Positions 17,718-26,346 are shown, numbered from the stretch's first letter. The stretch is 62,032 nt of DNA from CALAEC01 sp050692915 (GCA_050692915.1 JBOGVU010000007.1:1-62032), one strand, 5' to 3'. Numbers and translations are program-made. Notes: generated by a model not told the origin, from the letters alone.

Positions 17718-17812
17718 AGCATGCACTCCGCGAGCTCGAGCTGAGCGGGCCGGAAGGCCCCCCCGGAGAGGGTCCCCCGCCCCCTCTCTGAGGGGCTCCG
17801 AGGTGAGAGCGT
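17718..17812. promoter_or_regulatory. Bidirectional tandem regulon boxes (VIT1 and ABC operon)
   Basis: Boxes GGGCCGGAAGGCCC (17747-17760) and GGGTCCCCCGCCCC (17770-17783), pitch 23 bp. Leftward -10 CATGCT (17718-17723) and rightward -10 GAGCGT (17807-17812) each lie exactly 23 nt from the nearer box, so both VIT1 and the 17881 operon can be driven from it. Confidence 0.75.
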
Positions 17813-17880
17813 GTCAGTGGCCGGAGGAGCCGGTCGGGGAAGGGCCGGCGCGATGTCGGCCCTGAGTGGAGGCGTCAACC

Positions 17881-18163
17881 ATGCCACCGCACTGCGACTC
17901 GATGGACGGGCCGGTGGTCAAGGCGGCCATCCGCGCTCTGGATGAGGGCGATGTGGACCTGATTCTCCCGTACGTGCCCGAGGCGGCGGAAGAGGAGGTG
18001 GCGTCGGGCGTTCGAGAAGGCCGCAGCGGTCCGCACCATCCACGCCGAGCACCTGGCGCGGGCCATCCCCAGCTCTCGCCTCAACGTGTATCCGGGCGAG
18101 GGACACATGATCATCTTCGACCGCGCCGAGGAGTTCCTGGGCGCGCTTACGGACCTGCGATAG
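17881..18163 (+). pseudogene. DUF6448-like N-terminus joined to alpha/beta-hydrolase tail
   Basis: The first ~40 residues (HCDSMDGPVVKAAIRALDE, VDLILPYVPEAAE) resemble the DUF6448 family. After a frameshift the other frame gives FEKAAAVR (still that family), then HAEHLARAIPSSRLNVYPGE and GHMIIFDRAEEFLGAL, the catalytic-His end of an alpha/beta hydrolase. The gene is a deletion chimera. It heads the ABC operon (stop TAG 6 bp before the ATPase start) and keeps an active-looking promoter. Confidence 0.55.
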
Positions 18164-18169
18164 GAGGGA

Positions 18170-19090
18170 GTGGTGACGATCGCTGCGACGAGGCTAGGAA
18201 CGGAACCGGTGATCCGGACGTTCGGGCTGACCAAGCATTACGGGCGGACGGTGGCCCTCGCAGATCTGGACCTGGAGATCCCACCGGGAACGGTGTTCGG
18301 ATACCTCGGTCCCAACGGAGCGGGGAAGACGACCACGATCCGTGTGCTGATGGGCCTCCTGCGGCCCACCCGCGGTCGGGCAGAGATCTTCGGCCTTGAT
18401 GCCCAACGGGATCGAGGTGCCATCCACCGGCGCGCGGGATACGTGCCCGGTGAGTTCGTGGCCTACCCGGACCTCCTCGCGGAGCAGTACCTTCGCTACG
18501 TGGCCAGCCTGCGCGGCGGGGTCGTGTGGTCGGACGTCGAATTGCTGGCCAAACGACTCGACCTCGACTTCACCGGTCGGATCGGCGCCATGTCTCACGG
18601 GAACCGTCAGAAGGTCGGTCTGATCCAAGGCTTCATGCACCACCCCGAGCTGCTGATCCTGGACGAGCCGTCGATCGGGCTCGACCCGCTGATGCAGCGG
18701 GAGTTCGAATCAATAGTGCGAGAGGCCCATGCCGATGGACGGACCGTGTTTCTGTCCTCTCATTTCCTCCACGAGGTCGAGGAGCTCGCAGATGTGGTTG
18801 GGATCCTGCGCCGGGGCCGCATGGTCGTCGTCGAGAGCGTGGCGGCGTTGAAGGCCAAGGCGGTGCGCCGCCTCGATCTCATGTTCACCCGTGCGCCGCC
18901 GGTCTCGGAACTTCGGCGAGTCAGAGGCGTGAGCGATATCCAGGTCGAGGGGAGCACGGCTCGAGTGGTCGTTGAGGGATCCATGGAGGAACTGCTGAAG
19001 GTCGCAGCACCGCACGGGATCCGCAACGTTGTCACGCACGAGGTCGACCTCGAGGAGATCTTCCTCGGTTACTACGGAGAGGGGAGCTGA
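18170..19090 (+). CDS. ABC transporter ATP-binding protein (CcmA/DrrA type)
   Basis: The 306-residue protein carries Walker A GPNGAGKTTT (residues ~46-55), a Q-loop region, a signature variant MSHGNRQKVG in place of LSGGQ, Walker B LLILDEPSIGLDP and the switch His in SSHFLHEVEE. A C-terminal extension of ~80 residues is typical of drug or antibiotic exporters. GTG 18170 (or the adjacent GTG 18173) follows GGAGGGAG. It partners the permease 6 bp downstream; substrate unknown. Confidence 0.85.
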   Translation: MVTIAATRLGTEPVIRTFGLTKHYGRTVALADLDLEIPPGTVFGYLGPNGAGKTTTIRVLMGLLRPTRGRAEIFGLDAQRDRGAIHRRAGYVPGEFVAYPDLLAEQYLRYVASLRGGVVWSDVELLAKRLDLDFTGRIGAMSHGNRQKVGLIQGFMHHPELLILDEPSIGLDPLMQREFESIVREAHADGRTVFLSSHFLHEVEELADVVGILRRGRMVVVESVAALKAKAVRRLDLMFTRAPPVSELRRVRGVSDIQVEGSTARVVVEGSMEELLKVAAPHGIRNVVTHEVDLEEIFLGYYGEGS

Positions 19091-19096
19091 AGGCCG

Positions 19097-19888
19097 GTGT
19101 TCCGCAACGTGTTCCTCAAGAGCCTCCGGGATCAGTATCGAGGGCTCATCGGCTGGACGATCGGAGTGATGGTGTTGGTGCTCGTGATGGCCCTGATCTG
19201 GCCCTCGGTCCGGGACATGCCGGACATCGACCGGCTTCTGGCGAACTACCCGGAGGCGATGCGTGAGCTGTTCAACGTCGAGGCCATCACGACCGGCCCC
19301 GGGTTCATGAACGCCGAGCTCTTTAGCATCATCCTTCCGGCCATGTTCCTGGTGTTCGCCATCGGCCGGGGGGCTCGACTGCTCGCGGGGGAGGAACAGG
19401 CTGGCACGCTCGAGGTGCTGCTGACGACGCCGGTTCCCCGAGCCCAGGTCCTTCTGGAGAAGGCCGCAGCCCTGGCCGTCTCGGTCGCCGTCCTGGGGCT
19501 GGCCCTGTTCGCGTCCACGGTGGCGTCGGCAGCCCTCGTGGGCATGGACGTCCCGCCGGGGGAGGCGGCGGTCGGCTCCCTGGCGATGGTGCTGCTGGGG
19601 CTCGAGCATGGGTGGCTCGCGTTCGCGACCGGCGCCGCCACGGGCCGGCGGGTCCTCTCGATCGGGGTGGCCGGGACCGTCGCCGTGGTCGGCTACGTCC
19701 TGTACGTCGTCGGTGCGCTCGTCGAGGCGATGGAGCCCTGGCGGAGCGTGTCGCCGTTCCAGCACGCCCTCAAGGGCGGGCCGATCGGCGGGGGGGTTGG
19801 CGCGGGATTCGGCTGGATGGCTGTGGTGGCCATAGTCGTGCTCTTGGCCTGCCTTCCGGTCTTCCACCGGCGCGACGTGCCGGCGTAG
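19097..19888 (+). CDS. ABC-2 type transporter permease
   Basis: The 263-residue integral membrane protein has six predicted helices (IGWTIGVMVLVLVMALIW, LFSIILPAMFLVFAIG, AAALAVSVAVLGLALFASTV, SLAMVLLGLEHGWLAFATG, VAGTVAVVGYVLYVVGALVE, MAVVAIVVLLACLP). A large loop after helix 1 and the GEEQAGTLEVLLTTPVPR motif are characteristic of ABC-2 exporters. It forms an exporter with the preceding ATPase. Start GTG 19097. Confidence 0.8.
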   Translation: MFRNVFLKSLRDQYRGLIGWTIGVMVLVLVMALIWPSVRDMPDIDRLLANYPEAMRELFNVEAITTGPGFMNAELFSIILPAMFLVFAIGRGARLLAGEEQAGTLEVLLTTPVPRAQVLLEKAAALAVSVAVLGLALFASTVASAALVGMDVPPGEAAVGSLAMVLLGLEHGWLAFATGAATGRRVLSIGVAGTVAVVGYVLYVVGALVEAMEPWRSVSPFQHALKGGPIGGGVGAGFGWMAVVAIVVLLACLPVFHRRDVPA

Positions 19889-19984
19889 ATCTCACCTCTC
19901 CCCTCCGAAGGGGCTCTACGCGGACGCACGTCGTTCAAGAACCTGCCCACCCAAGTCCATGGCCTGGCCGCACTGCACGGGGGC

Positions 19985-19990
19985 TATACT
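19985..19990 (+). promoter_or_regulatory. Housekeeping-like -10 for the kinase
   Basis: TATACT lies 21 bp before the kinase start at 20012. No regulon box pair is found between 19889 and 20011, suggesting separate constitutive expression or read-through from the ABC operon. Confidence 0.4.
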
Positions 19991-20011
19991 GACTCTCCTC
20001 GGGGAGGGCTC

Positions 20012-21893
20012 ATGGCGGACCGGCCTCACACTTCCTTCAGGCCCGCTGATCCGATGCTGGCGTTCCTCGAGGCCATGCCGGACGGCATGGTGGCGTCAGA
20101 CACCGATGGCCGGATCGTCCTGGTCAACGGCCTGCTCGAGAAGCTCTCTGGGTTCCTCGCCGAGGAACTGATCGGCCAACAGGTCGAAGTGCTGGTGCCC
20201 GATCGGTACCGCGCCATCCACGGGACCCACCGGGGCGGTTACTACGCGGCGGGGCTCCCCCCACGGGCAATGGGGAGCGGTCTCGAGATCTTCCTTCGGC
20301 GGAAGGACGGCAGCGAGGTTCCCGTCGACATCGCCCTGAGCTCGATCCGGCTCGGGGCGAGGACGCTCGTCCTCAGTGCCGGTTCGGGATGCCACGGAGC
20401 GAAAGCAGGCAGAGGCCGCCATCCACGAAAGCGAGGAGCGCTTCCGGGCGGTGGCGGAAACGGCCGTGGACGCCATCATCTCCGCGGACAGCGCCGGTGT
20501 CGTCACCTACCTCAACCGAGGAGCAGAGGCGATGTTCGGCTACTCGCGGGAGGAGATCAACGGCCGGCCCCTGACCGTTCTCATGCCCGAACGCTTCCAG
20601 CAGGCCCACCGCCGCGGCTTCGCCCGCTATCTGGCGAGTCGCGAGCCCCATGTGATCGGGAGGACCCTTGAGCTTGCCGGCGTGCGGAAGGACGGCAGCG
20701 AGTTCCCGGTCGAGGTCAGTCTGGCTTCTTGGGGATCCGGGGAGGAGATCTACTTCACCGGCATCCTCCGGGACCTCACCGGACGTCAGCGGGCCCGGGA
20801 TCAGGTGGAAGCAGCCAACGAGGTTGCGCTAGCCATCCTGGGGAACGAGGAGGTCGACGAGGTTCTGCGCATCATCGCTCGGCGGAGTCGGATGCTGGCG
20901 GATGCGTCTGTTGCCACCGTTGTCACCCCGGAGCCCGGCGATGGAGGCTTGATCGTCCGGGTCGTCGAAGGCGAGCACCAGGCAGAGATCGAGGGGACCC
21001 GGTTTCCGGTGACCGGGTCGATCTCTGGAGAAGTCATGGCCTCGAGAGAGACCGTCTCGCTCTCCGATCTCTCCTCAGATCCGCGGGTTCACCAGCCCAT
21101 CGTCCGAAGCGCCTCTGTGGGTGCCGCACTCTTCGTTCCGCTCGCCGTCTCCGATCGCGTGTTCGGGACCCTCCTTGTCGGCCGGCCTCTCGGCGCGCCC
21201 TCCTTCACCGCTGAGGAGCGTGCGGTGATCGAGCTCTTCGCCTCGCAGGCGGCCATCGCTCTGGAGCACGCCCGCTTTCAGGAAGAGCTCCACCGCCTCG
21301 CCGTCCTCGAGGACCGGGAGCGGATCGGCCGGGAGCTGCACGACGGCGCTATCCAGGCGCTGTTCGCCACGGGCATGAAGCTCCAATCGCTCATGACGAT
21401 GGGAGATGGCGAGGTCAACAAGCGGGTCGAGGAGGGCGTGGCTGAGATCGATCGCGTCATCCGAGACCTGAGGGACTACATCTTCGGCCTCCGGCCGGGC
21501 GTCGCTCGGCGCCGCGGCACCGCAGAAGCGCTCAACGAGCTCGCCAAGGAGCTCGAGGACAGTTACGGCGTGACCGCCGTGCTCGATGTCGACGCGGAGG
21601 TGGCCGAGACGGTGGAGCGCACGGATGAGCTGGTGCAGCTGGTCCATGAGGCGCTCTCCAATGTGGGTCGTCACGCTCGGGCAAAGACCTGCCGATTGCT
21701 GCTGGGCCGGGCCGGCGAAGGCGTGATCCTCGAGATCGACGACGACGCCGAGGGCTTCGACCCCGATCGAGCGTTTGGCACCGGCCAGGGGCTACCGAAC
21801 TTGCGGGAACGGGCGGAGGCTCTCGGGGCCAGGCTGGAGATCGATTCGGGTCGCGGTAGGGGAACGACGGTCCGAGTGATACTTCCCGGCTGA
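20012..21893 (+). CDS. DosS-like sensor histidine kinase (PAS-PAS-GAF-HisKA_3), split by a frameshift
   Basis: Two overlapping frames (20012 to ~20380, ~20376-21893) join into a ~627-residue kinase: PAS 1 (~15-120, DGMVASDTDGRIVLVN), PAS 2 (~140-250, YLNRGAEAMFGYS, then RDLTGRQRA), GAF (~275-410), H-box LEDRERIGRELHDGAIQAL with His codon at 21339-21341, and HATPase_c (N box HEALSNVGRHA, G box GTGQGLPNLRERA). The GAF-to-H-box stretch and the HisKA_3 type match DosS/DosT/NarX-class kinases, whose partners are NarL-type regulators. The frame break sits at LVLSA/VRDATERK, a boundary where one base is missing. PAS domains may bind heme or flavin; this cannot be read here. No response regulator is adjacent. 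No transmembrane segment. Confidence 0.8.
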
Positions 21894-21953
21894 GCGGCTG
21901 CGCTGGTCGGGTCGAAGCCTCGTCCGCCATCACCTCTGGCCGGACCGCTCGCC

Positions 21954-22961
21954 TCATCGGCCCCGTCGCCCACTCAGCCGGATCGAGCCGAACGCGATGG
22001 CCACCAGCAACAGCCCGCCGATCAGCAGCACCACCGGCATCCCGATCGTGTCCCCGAAGTAGACCCAGAGCGCCCTGAACGAGTACGCGTACAGACCGAC
22101 GGCCCCGACCGCGAGCAGGGCCGGGCTCCGGAGCCACGTGGACGCCCCAAGCAGGCCGCCGGCGAGCACGCTCCCCAGGAGGAGCGGCACGCCTTCACCC
22201 ATGTCCGCCGCGAACAGGAACGTCGGGGCCCACAAGATGAATGCGCCGCCGAGTAGGTCGGCCACGGCCGTCGGCCGCACCGCTCCGGTCCGACCGGCGA
22301 CGATCCATCCCGCTCCGAGCCCGCCAAGGGCGGGCGCCAGCCAGGCCACGTCCGGCTCGTTGGCGAAGCCGTGGGTGAGGGCCATGGGGAACCCCACCAC
22401 GACCGCCACCGTGGGGATGAACAGCCCGATCTGGGTGGTGGCTTGCGGCGACAATCTGGCCAGGACCCCGGCCCACACCGCCGCTCCGGCCCCCACCCAG
22501 AACAGGGACCAGTCGCCGGCGAGCTCGTCTGGCATGAGCAGCTCGGACATGAATCCCGCGATGCCTCCGGTGGAGAGGAGCCACAGCACGCCCCCGAACC
22601 TTCGGACGTCCCGGTCCGTCCGTCGAGCGGTGAACCACCCCCCAGCCGCCAGCGCCACCGCGACGAGGGCCGGCGTGGCCACCCGGGCCGCGTACGGGAG
22701 ATCCTCGTAGAGCCGCCAGTAGATCGTGGCCAATCCGGCCAGGGCCAGGGCGGTTCCCATGTACAGCAGGGCCTGAATGATCGGAGGGACCCTCTTCGGC
22801 CCACCCTCGCCCCCGGCCCCCTCGAACTCCCGGATCGCTGCGGCTTGTTCCGGGGTGATGAGCCCTTCTTTGGTCCACTCCCCGACGCGGCGGAGGATCT
22901 GGGACTCCGATGGCTTCCCCGGCAGACGCTCGGCTGGCTCGAGATCTGTGTTCCGTGCCAT
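21954..22961 (-). CDS. DUF2157-type integral membrane protein
   Basis: The 335-residue protein has a soluble N-terminal helix pair (residues 1-60, VGEWTKEGLITPEQAAAIREFE), the DUF2157 signature, followed by about ten membrane helices (ALLYMGTALALAGLATIYWR through VVLLIGGLLLVAIAFGS) and a basic tail. The function of the family is unknown. Start ATG 22961 behind AAGGAGGTGG. A box pair with correctly placed -10 lies 22-87 bp upstream, so it belongs to the regulon. Confidence 0.7.
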   Translation of the reverse strand: MARNTDLEPAERLPGKPSESQILRRVGEWTKEGLITPEQAAAIREFEGAGGEGGPKRVPPIIQALLYMGTALALAGLATIYWRLYEDLPYAARVATPALVAVALAAGGWFTARRTDRDVRRFGGVLWLLSTGGIAGFMSELLMPDELAGDWSLFWVGAGAAVWAGVLARLSPQATTQIGLFIPTVAVVVGFPMALTHGFANEPDVAWLAPALGGLGAGWIVAGRTGAVRPTAVADLLGGAFILWAPTFLFAADMGEGVPLLLGSVLAGGLLGASTWLRSPALLAVGAVGLYAYSFRALWVYFGDTIGMPVVLLIGGLLLVAIAFGSIRLSGRRGR

Positions 22962-22982
22962 CGTTCGCCACCTCCTTGCTCC

Positions 22983-23048
22983 ACTCTGAGCCCTTCCGAG
23001 ACCTCTCTCCGGTGCCAACTGGCCCGCCAGTCCAAGGACCCCCGGCCC
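22983..23048 (-). promoter_or_regulatory. Tandem regulon boxes and -10 for DUF2157 gene
   Basis: Proximal GTGCCAACTGGCCC (23012-23025, one mismatch), distal AGGACCCCCGGCCC (23035-23048, one mismatch), pitch 23 bp. -10 CAGAGT at 22983-22988 after 23 nt. Confidence 0.7.
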
Positions 23049-23123
23049 CCCTGGCCGGGCACCGGAGCCCGGTGGCCTGGCGCTGCCCATTCGGGCTGCC
23101 GGACGATTGGCTCGAGGGGATCT

Positions 23124-23189
23124 CCCTCCGATGGTCCCGGGATGGCGGTCCATCCGGCCCATCCAGGAGTAGATCGGAGCGACGAGACT
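23124..23189 (+). promoter_or_regulatory. Regulon box pair (distal degenerate) and -10 for small protein
   Basis: Proximal box GGTCCATCCGGCCC (23147-23160, one mismatch); the position 23 bp upstream holds CCCTCCGATGGTCC, keeping only the inner C and G. -10 GAGACT (23184-23189) follows after 23 nt and ends 7 nt before ATG 23197, predicting a leaderless transcript. Confidence 0.55.
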
Positions 23190-23196
23190 TCGAGCC

Positions 23197-23412
23197 ATGG
23201 AGCTGAAGGTCGATCGCGCCGTGTACCTGGTCGAGGAAGCGACCAAGACGTACCGGTACCCTCGGAGGAACCCGGAGTGGATGCTTCTCGATCCAAGGGA
23301 GAATGAGCGAAACAAGCGCCATCTGGAGTGGTACACGCGGGTGTTCCCTGACGGGCGGCGGAAGGTGTTCAGGTACCGCCCGCCGTACACGACGAGGAAG
23401 GCCGCTCCCTGA
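23197..23412 (+). CDS. Small basic protein of unknown function
   Basis: The 71-residue, charged protein reads MELKVDRAVYLVEEATKTY, RRNPEWMLLDPRENERNKRH, then FPDGRRKVFRYRPPY. It has no membrane helix or known motif. A frameshifted paralogue lies at 16658-16970, showing at least two copies in this genome. No ribosome site precedes the ATG, in line with the leaderless promoter at 23124-23189. It is isolated between divergent and convergent minus-strand genes. Confidence 0.6.
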   Translation: MELKVDRAVYLVEEATKTYRYPRRNPEWMLLDPRENERNKRHLEWYTRVFPDGRRKVFRYRPPYTTRKAAP

Positions 23413-23466
23413 CTCCTTTCGGCCGCGTCTGCCTGGGTCCGGCCCGGCCCGTGGACCCAAGGCCAC

Positions 23467-24615
23467 TCAGTAGCGGAGGATGGCGGCGATGCCGGTTCCG
23501 CCTGGGATCCGATCGAGAGGGATGGCGTACACGGTCCCGCCCCGGAGGATGGTCCAGACCGCGGCCAGGTCGAGGAGGTCCTGGTCACCAGACCGGGGTT
23601 CCTCGTGCACCGTGATCCGGCTGGTGGCGGTGTGGAGCGTTCCCCATCGCTGCTGGCCGAGCGGCACGAACAGGATGTCGACCCGGCCCTGGTCGGCGGC
23701 GGTCACCGACTCCTCGAGGTTCCCGGAGGCCATCCCGGTCCCGGCCAGCTCCCGGTACCGGGCCGTGGCCTCCTGGAGGCCCCGGCGGAAGAGCGGCTCG
23801 ACCACGCTCCAGGCCCGCCGGTGGAGCTCCTCGGGGCGGAGCTGCTCGGGGTTCCCCGAGATTCCCTCCTCGACCACGGCTGGGTAGCGGGACACCTGCC
23901 GGTACATGTCCCGCACGTAGTCCACACCGGCCAGGACCATGGGTGCCTGCTGGTCGCGGAGGATCTCGACCAGGCCAGAGTCGACCAGCTTCAGGTAGCG
24001 CAGGATCCTCTCCTTGTCGATCTCCCCACCGATGCCGTGGCCGTGGAAGACGGCAGCGGTCCCTCCCTCCCGGCCGGTCATGTGGAACAACCGCTCCTTC
24101 TGCGGGTCGTCGAACCGCAAGGCCTCCCGGAGGCTCCGGGGGACCTCCTCGAGGTCGACCTCATGGACCGCCTGGCGGGTTCCCTCCAGGAGCCTGATCT
24201 CGTTCTGGCTGAGGGCCAGGACGAAGAAGCGCCCGTCGCCAACCAGCAGGGGGAGGATCGGCTTGACGTGGAATCGGTCGGCCACCACCGTGAGCTCCGG
24301 GAACTCCAGAGGAAGCCGGTAGGGGCGCCACCAGCCTGAGGCCAGGAACAGGGCGAGCCCATCCGACTGGTGCTGCCAGAACTGGCGCTCGTGGACGAGG
24401 GCCGCGGCGGGGGCTAGGAGGTCCCGAGCGACGGGCCCCCGGAGCCCTCGCTCGACCAGCCGAGGCTCGGCCTCGGCCAGCAGGTTTTTCAGGCGAACGG
24501 GATCCTGCTCGGTGTCCGGCCCCATCCGGTGGGTGGGGAGGAACACCGAGACGCACGGTCCCTCACGCGGCGCGGTGAGGAGCTCGACGTCCCTCCGGCG
24601 GAACTGGTCGGCCAT
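23467..24615 (-). CDS. eRF1-like (baeRF3-type) domain protein
   Basis: The ~382-residue soluble protein resembles bacterial/archaeal eRF1-family (baeRF) proteins: N-terminal FLPTHRMGPDTEQDPVRLKN, a central RFHVKPILPLLVGDGRFFVL strand pair, and a C-terminal domain with LGQQRWGTL and AVWTILRGGTVYAIP. The family has release-factor-like architecture and is proposed to act on ribosomes. The DosR-regulon protein Rv2629 of M. tuberculosis is of the baeRF class. It lies 32 bp after the CBS gene, so it is probably cotranscribed from the promoter at 25246-25311. Confidence 0.65.
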   Translation of the reverse strand: MADQFRRRDVELLTAPREGPCVSVFLPTHRMGPDTEQDPVRLKNLLAEAEPRLVERGLRGPVARDLLAPAAALVHERQFWQHQSDGLALFLASGWWRPYRLPLEFPELTVVADRFHVKPILPLLVGDGRFFVLALSQNEIRLLEGTRQAVHEVDLEEVPRSLREALRFDDPQKERLFHMTGREGGTAAVFHGHGIGGEIDKERILRYLKLVDSGLVEILRDQQAPMVLAGVDYVRDMYRQVSRYPAVVEEGISGNPEQLRPEELHRRAWSVVEPLFRRGLQEATARYRELAGTGMASGNLEESVTAADQGRVDILFVPLGQQRWGTLHTATSRITVHEEPRSGDQDLLDLAAVWTILRGGTVYAIPLDRIPGGTGIAAILRY

Positions 24616-24647
24616 CCTCGGGTCCTTCCGCTCTCAGGGGGCCTCAT

Positions 24648-25079
24648 TCACCGGCACCGGCGCGCCAGGAGAGTGAGCAGGTCGTGTCGAGACAGGATGC
24701 CCACCGGGATACCGTCATCGACCACGGGCACGTGGTGCAGATCGTGGTCCATCATCCTGATCACGACATCGGAGATGGGCTCGTCCTCGGCCGCAGTGAT
24801 CACCTGGCGGGTCATGACCTCCTCGACCGGCCGGGACCGGATCTCTTCGTAGGCCTCCTCCGCCCCCTCCATCCGTACCCGGTCGCCCACGATCCCGGTG
24901 ACCCGGGCCGAGAGGCGGAGCGGTGCCCGGATCCCGGTGAGGTCGGACTCCGTGGCGATCCCGGCGATGCGGCCCAGGCGGTCCACCACCGGGAGGCACC
25001 CGATGTTCCGCTCGTACATGATCCGGGCGGCTTGCTCCACCGAGGTGTCCTCTTGAACGAAGACGACCGGGCGAGTCAT
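24648..25079 (-). CDS. CBS-pair protein
   Basis: The 143-residue protein is little more than two CBS domains: VMTRPVVFVQEDTSVEQAAR with GCLPVVDRLGRIAGIATESDL, then VMTRQVITAAEDEPISDVVI with HHVPVVDDGIPVGILSRHDL. CBS pairs bind adenine nucleotides (AMP, ATP, SAM). The start at ATG 25079 overlaps the stop of the small ORF upstream (TGATG) and has AAGGTGG before it; an in-frame GTG at 25214 would add 45 low-complexity residues. Similar in size to Hrp1 (Rv2626c), a DosR-regulon CBS protein. Confidence 0.75.
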   Translation of the reverse strand: MTRPVVFVQEDTSVEQAARIMYERNIGCLPVVDRLGRIAGIATESDLTGIRAPLRLSARVTGIVGDRVRMEGAEEAYEEIRSRPVEEVMTRQVITAAEDEPISDVVIRMMDHDLHHVPVVDDGIPVGILSRHDLLTLLARRCR

Positions 25080-25222
25080 CACGTGCCCCACCTTCGTGCA
25101 CAGGGCCCGGCGCAGCGCTCGATCCTCGAGGAGGGAACGTCCCGCACGCCTCCCCAACAGGTCGCGGCCCAAGCGAGGAATACCGCTCCCGCGACAACCA
25201 CCCATACCGGCCACGCGTCCAT
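25079..25222 (-). CDS. Small single-helix membrane protein upstream of CBS gene
   Basis: The 47-residue frame begins MDAWPVWVVVAGAVFLAW, one clear membrane helix, followed by a short basic tail. It has AGGAGG 9 nt before its ATG, it is the first start codon behind the predicted -10 CACACT, and its TGA overlaps the CBS start as TGATG. These points support translation and coupling, although a frameshift fusing the helix to the CBS protein is also possible. Confidence 0.5.
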   Translation of the reverse strand: MDAWPVWVVVAGAVFLAWAATCWGGVRDVPSSRIERCAGPCARRWGT

Positions 25223-25245
25223 GATCATCGACCTCCTCTTCCCTG

Positions 25246-25311
25246 AGTGTGGACCGAGGAAGATGCGGGGCCAGGGGGCAGCCGGCCCTGTCTCATCGGG
25301 ACCTTCGGGCC
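25246..25311 (-). promoter_or_regulatory. Tandem regulon boxes and -10 for small ORF/CBS/eRF1-like operon
   Basis: Proximal GGGGCAGCCGGCCC (25275-25288), distal GGGACCTTCGGGCC (25298-25311), pitch 23 bp; -10 CACACT at 25246-25251 after 23 nt. The distal box ends 4 bp before the stop of the exchanger gene. Confidence 0.8.
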
Positions 25312-25314
25312 CGC

Positions 25315-26346
25315 CTATCCGGCGGTGGCCCAGACCGCCGCCAGACTACCGGCGTAGGCCAGTAGCAGGAGCAGGGCATCGGGCTCGAGACGGCTGATCC
25401 GGGTCTCCTCCCCGTGAACGATGGCCGCCAGCGCCACGGCCATCAGTCCCATGGCGGCCACGCCGGCCACCACCTGGGCCGGATGGGCTCCGGACAGGAT
25501 CGGGCCCTTCGTGTACACCAGGTCGGCCCCCAGGAGCATGATGAGATTGACGGCGTTGCTCCCGAACAGGTTCCCCACGGCCAGGTCATAGGAGCCGATC
25601 CGCACGGCGCCGAGGGAGGTCACGAGCTCGGGGAGCGAGGTGGCCACGGCTAGCAAGGTCACCCCGGCGAAGGTCTCGGCCAGGCCGATATCCCTGGCGA
25701 TGCGCTCCGCGGACAGGGTCACGAGCGGACCGGAGGCCAGGACGGCCAGCGAAGCCACGGCGAAGCGGGCCGCTGCCTGGCGGACCGCCCCTGAGGGGTG
25801 GGTGACCACGCCGATCTCGGTCGGTTGGGGGAACGGGCCGGTGGGAACTCTGGCCGGGGCGGGTTGGGGGGAGCGGCGGATCCAGCCCAGGGCGGCGACG
25901 TAGCCGACTGCCACGAGCACCGTGTCGAAGCCGACCCATCCGAACGTGAACCCCTCCGGCGTGGCCGCGCCGACCGTGGCCAGGCCGGTGAGGGCGATGG
26001 CCACGGATGCCACACGGGCCTGGCCGAGTTCGACCAGGGTCCACACGCGATGGCGGCGATGGACCAGGTCGATGACGGCCAAGACGGCCATGTTGCCCAT
26101 GCTGCTTCCGAACACCCCGCCCACGGCGAGGTCGGGCGCCCCCGTGGCCGCGGCGCTGATCACCGTCACCGCTTCTGGGAGGGAGGTCGCGGCCGCCATG
26201 AGGAGCATCCCCACCAGAAGCCCCCCGAGGCGCGTCCGGGTGGCGATCTCGTCTCCGGCCCGAGCCAGCGCGATCCCCGCCCGGACCAACACCGCCGTCG
26301 CCGCGAGGAAGAGAAGGGCCCACTGGACGAGGCTCACCGGTTCCAA
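25315..26346 (-). CDS. Na+/Ca2+ exchanger (CaCA family)
   Basis: The ~343-residue protein has two inverted repeats, each with the CaCA alpha motif: GMLLMAAATSLPEAVT with GSSMGNM, and LLAVATSLPELVTS with LFGSNAVNLIM. About ten helices. The acidic Glu in each SLPE motif binds Ca2+. The family extrudes Ca2+ (or another cation) against Na+ or H+. Start by TTG 26346 or GTG 26337; no strong ribosome site. It is the last gene of the operon SRPBCC, zinc-ribbon, PrpD, ComA-like, exchanger. Confidence 0.85.
   Translation of the reverse strand: MEPVSLVQWALLFLAATAVLVRAGIALARAGDEIATRTRLGGLLVGMLLMAAATSLPEAVTVISAAATGAPDLAVGGVFGSSMGNMAVLAVIDLVHRRHRVWTLVELGQARVASVAIALTGLATVGAATPEGFTFGWVGFDTVLVAVGYVAALGWIRRSPQPAPARVPTGPFPQPTEIGVVTHPSGAVRQAAARFAVASLAVLASGPLVTLSAERIARDIGLAETFAGVTLLAVATSLPELVTSLGAVRIGSYDLAVGNLFGSNAVNLIMLLGADLVYTKGPILSGAHPAQVVAGVAAMGLMAVALAAIVHGEETRISRLEPDALLLLLAYAGSLAAVWATAG

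Noticed and set aside
24620..24633. GGGTCCTTCCGCTC before the eRF1-like gene
   Set aside because: Two mismatches including the conserved inner G, no partner and no -10; the gene is likely cotranscribed with CBS.
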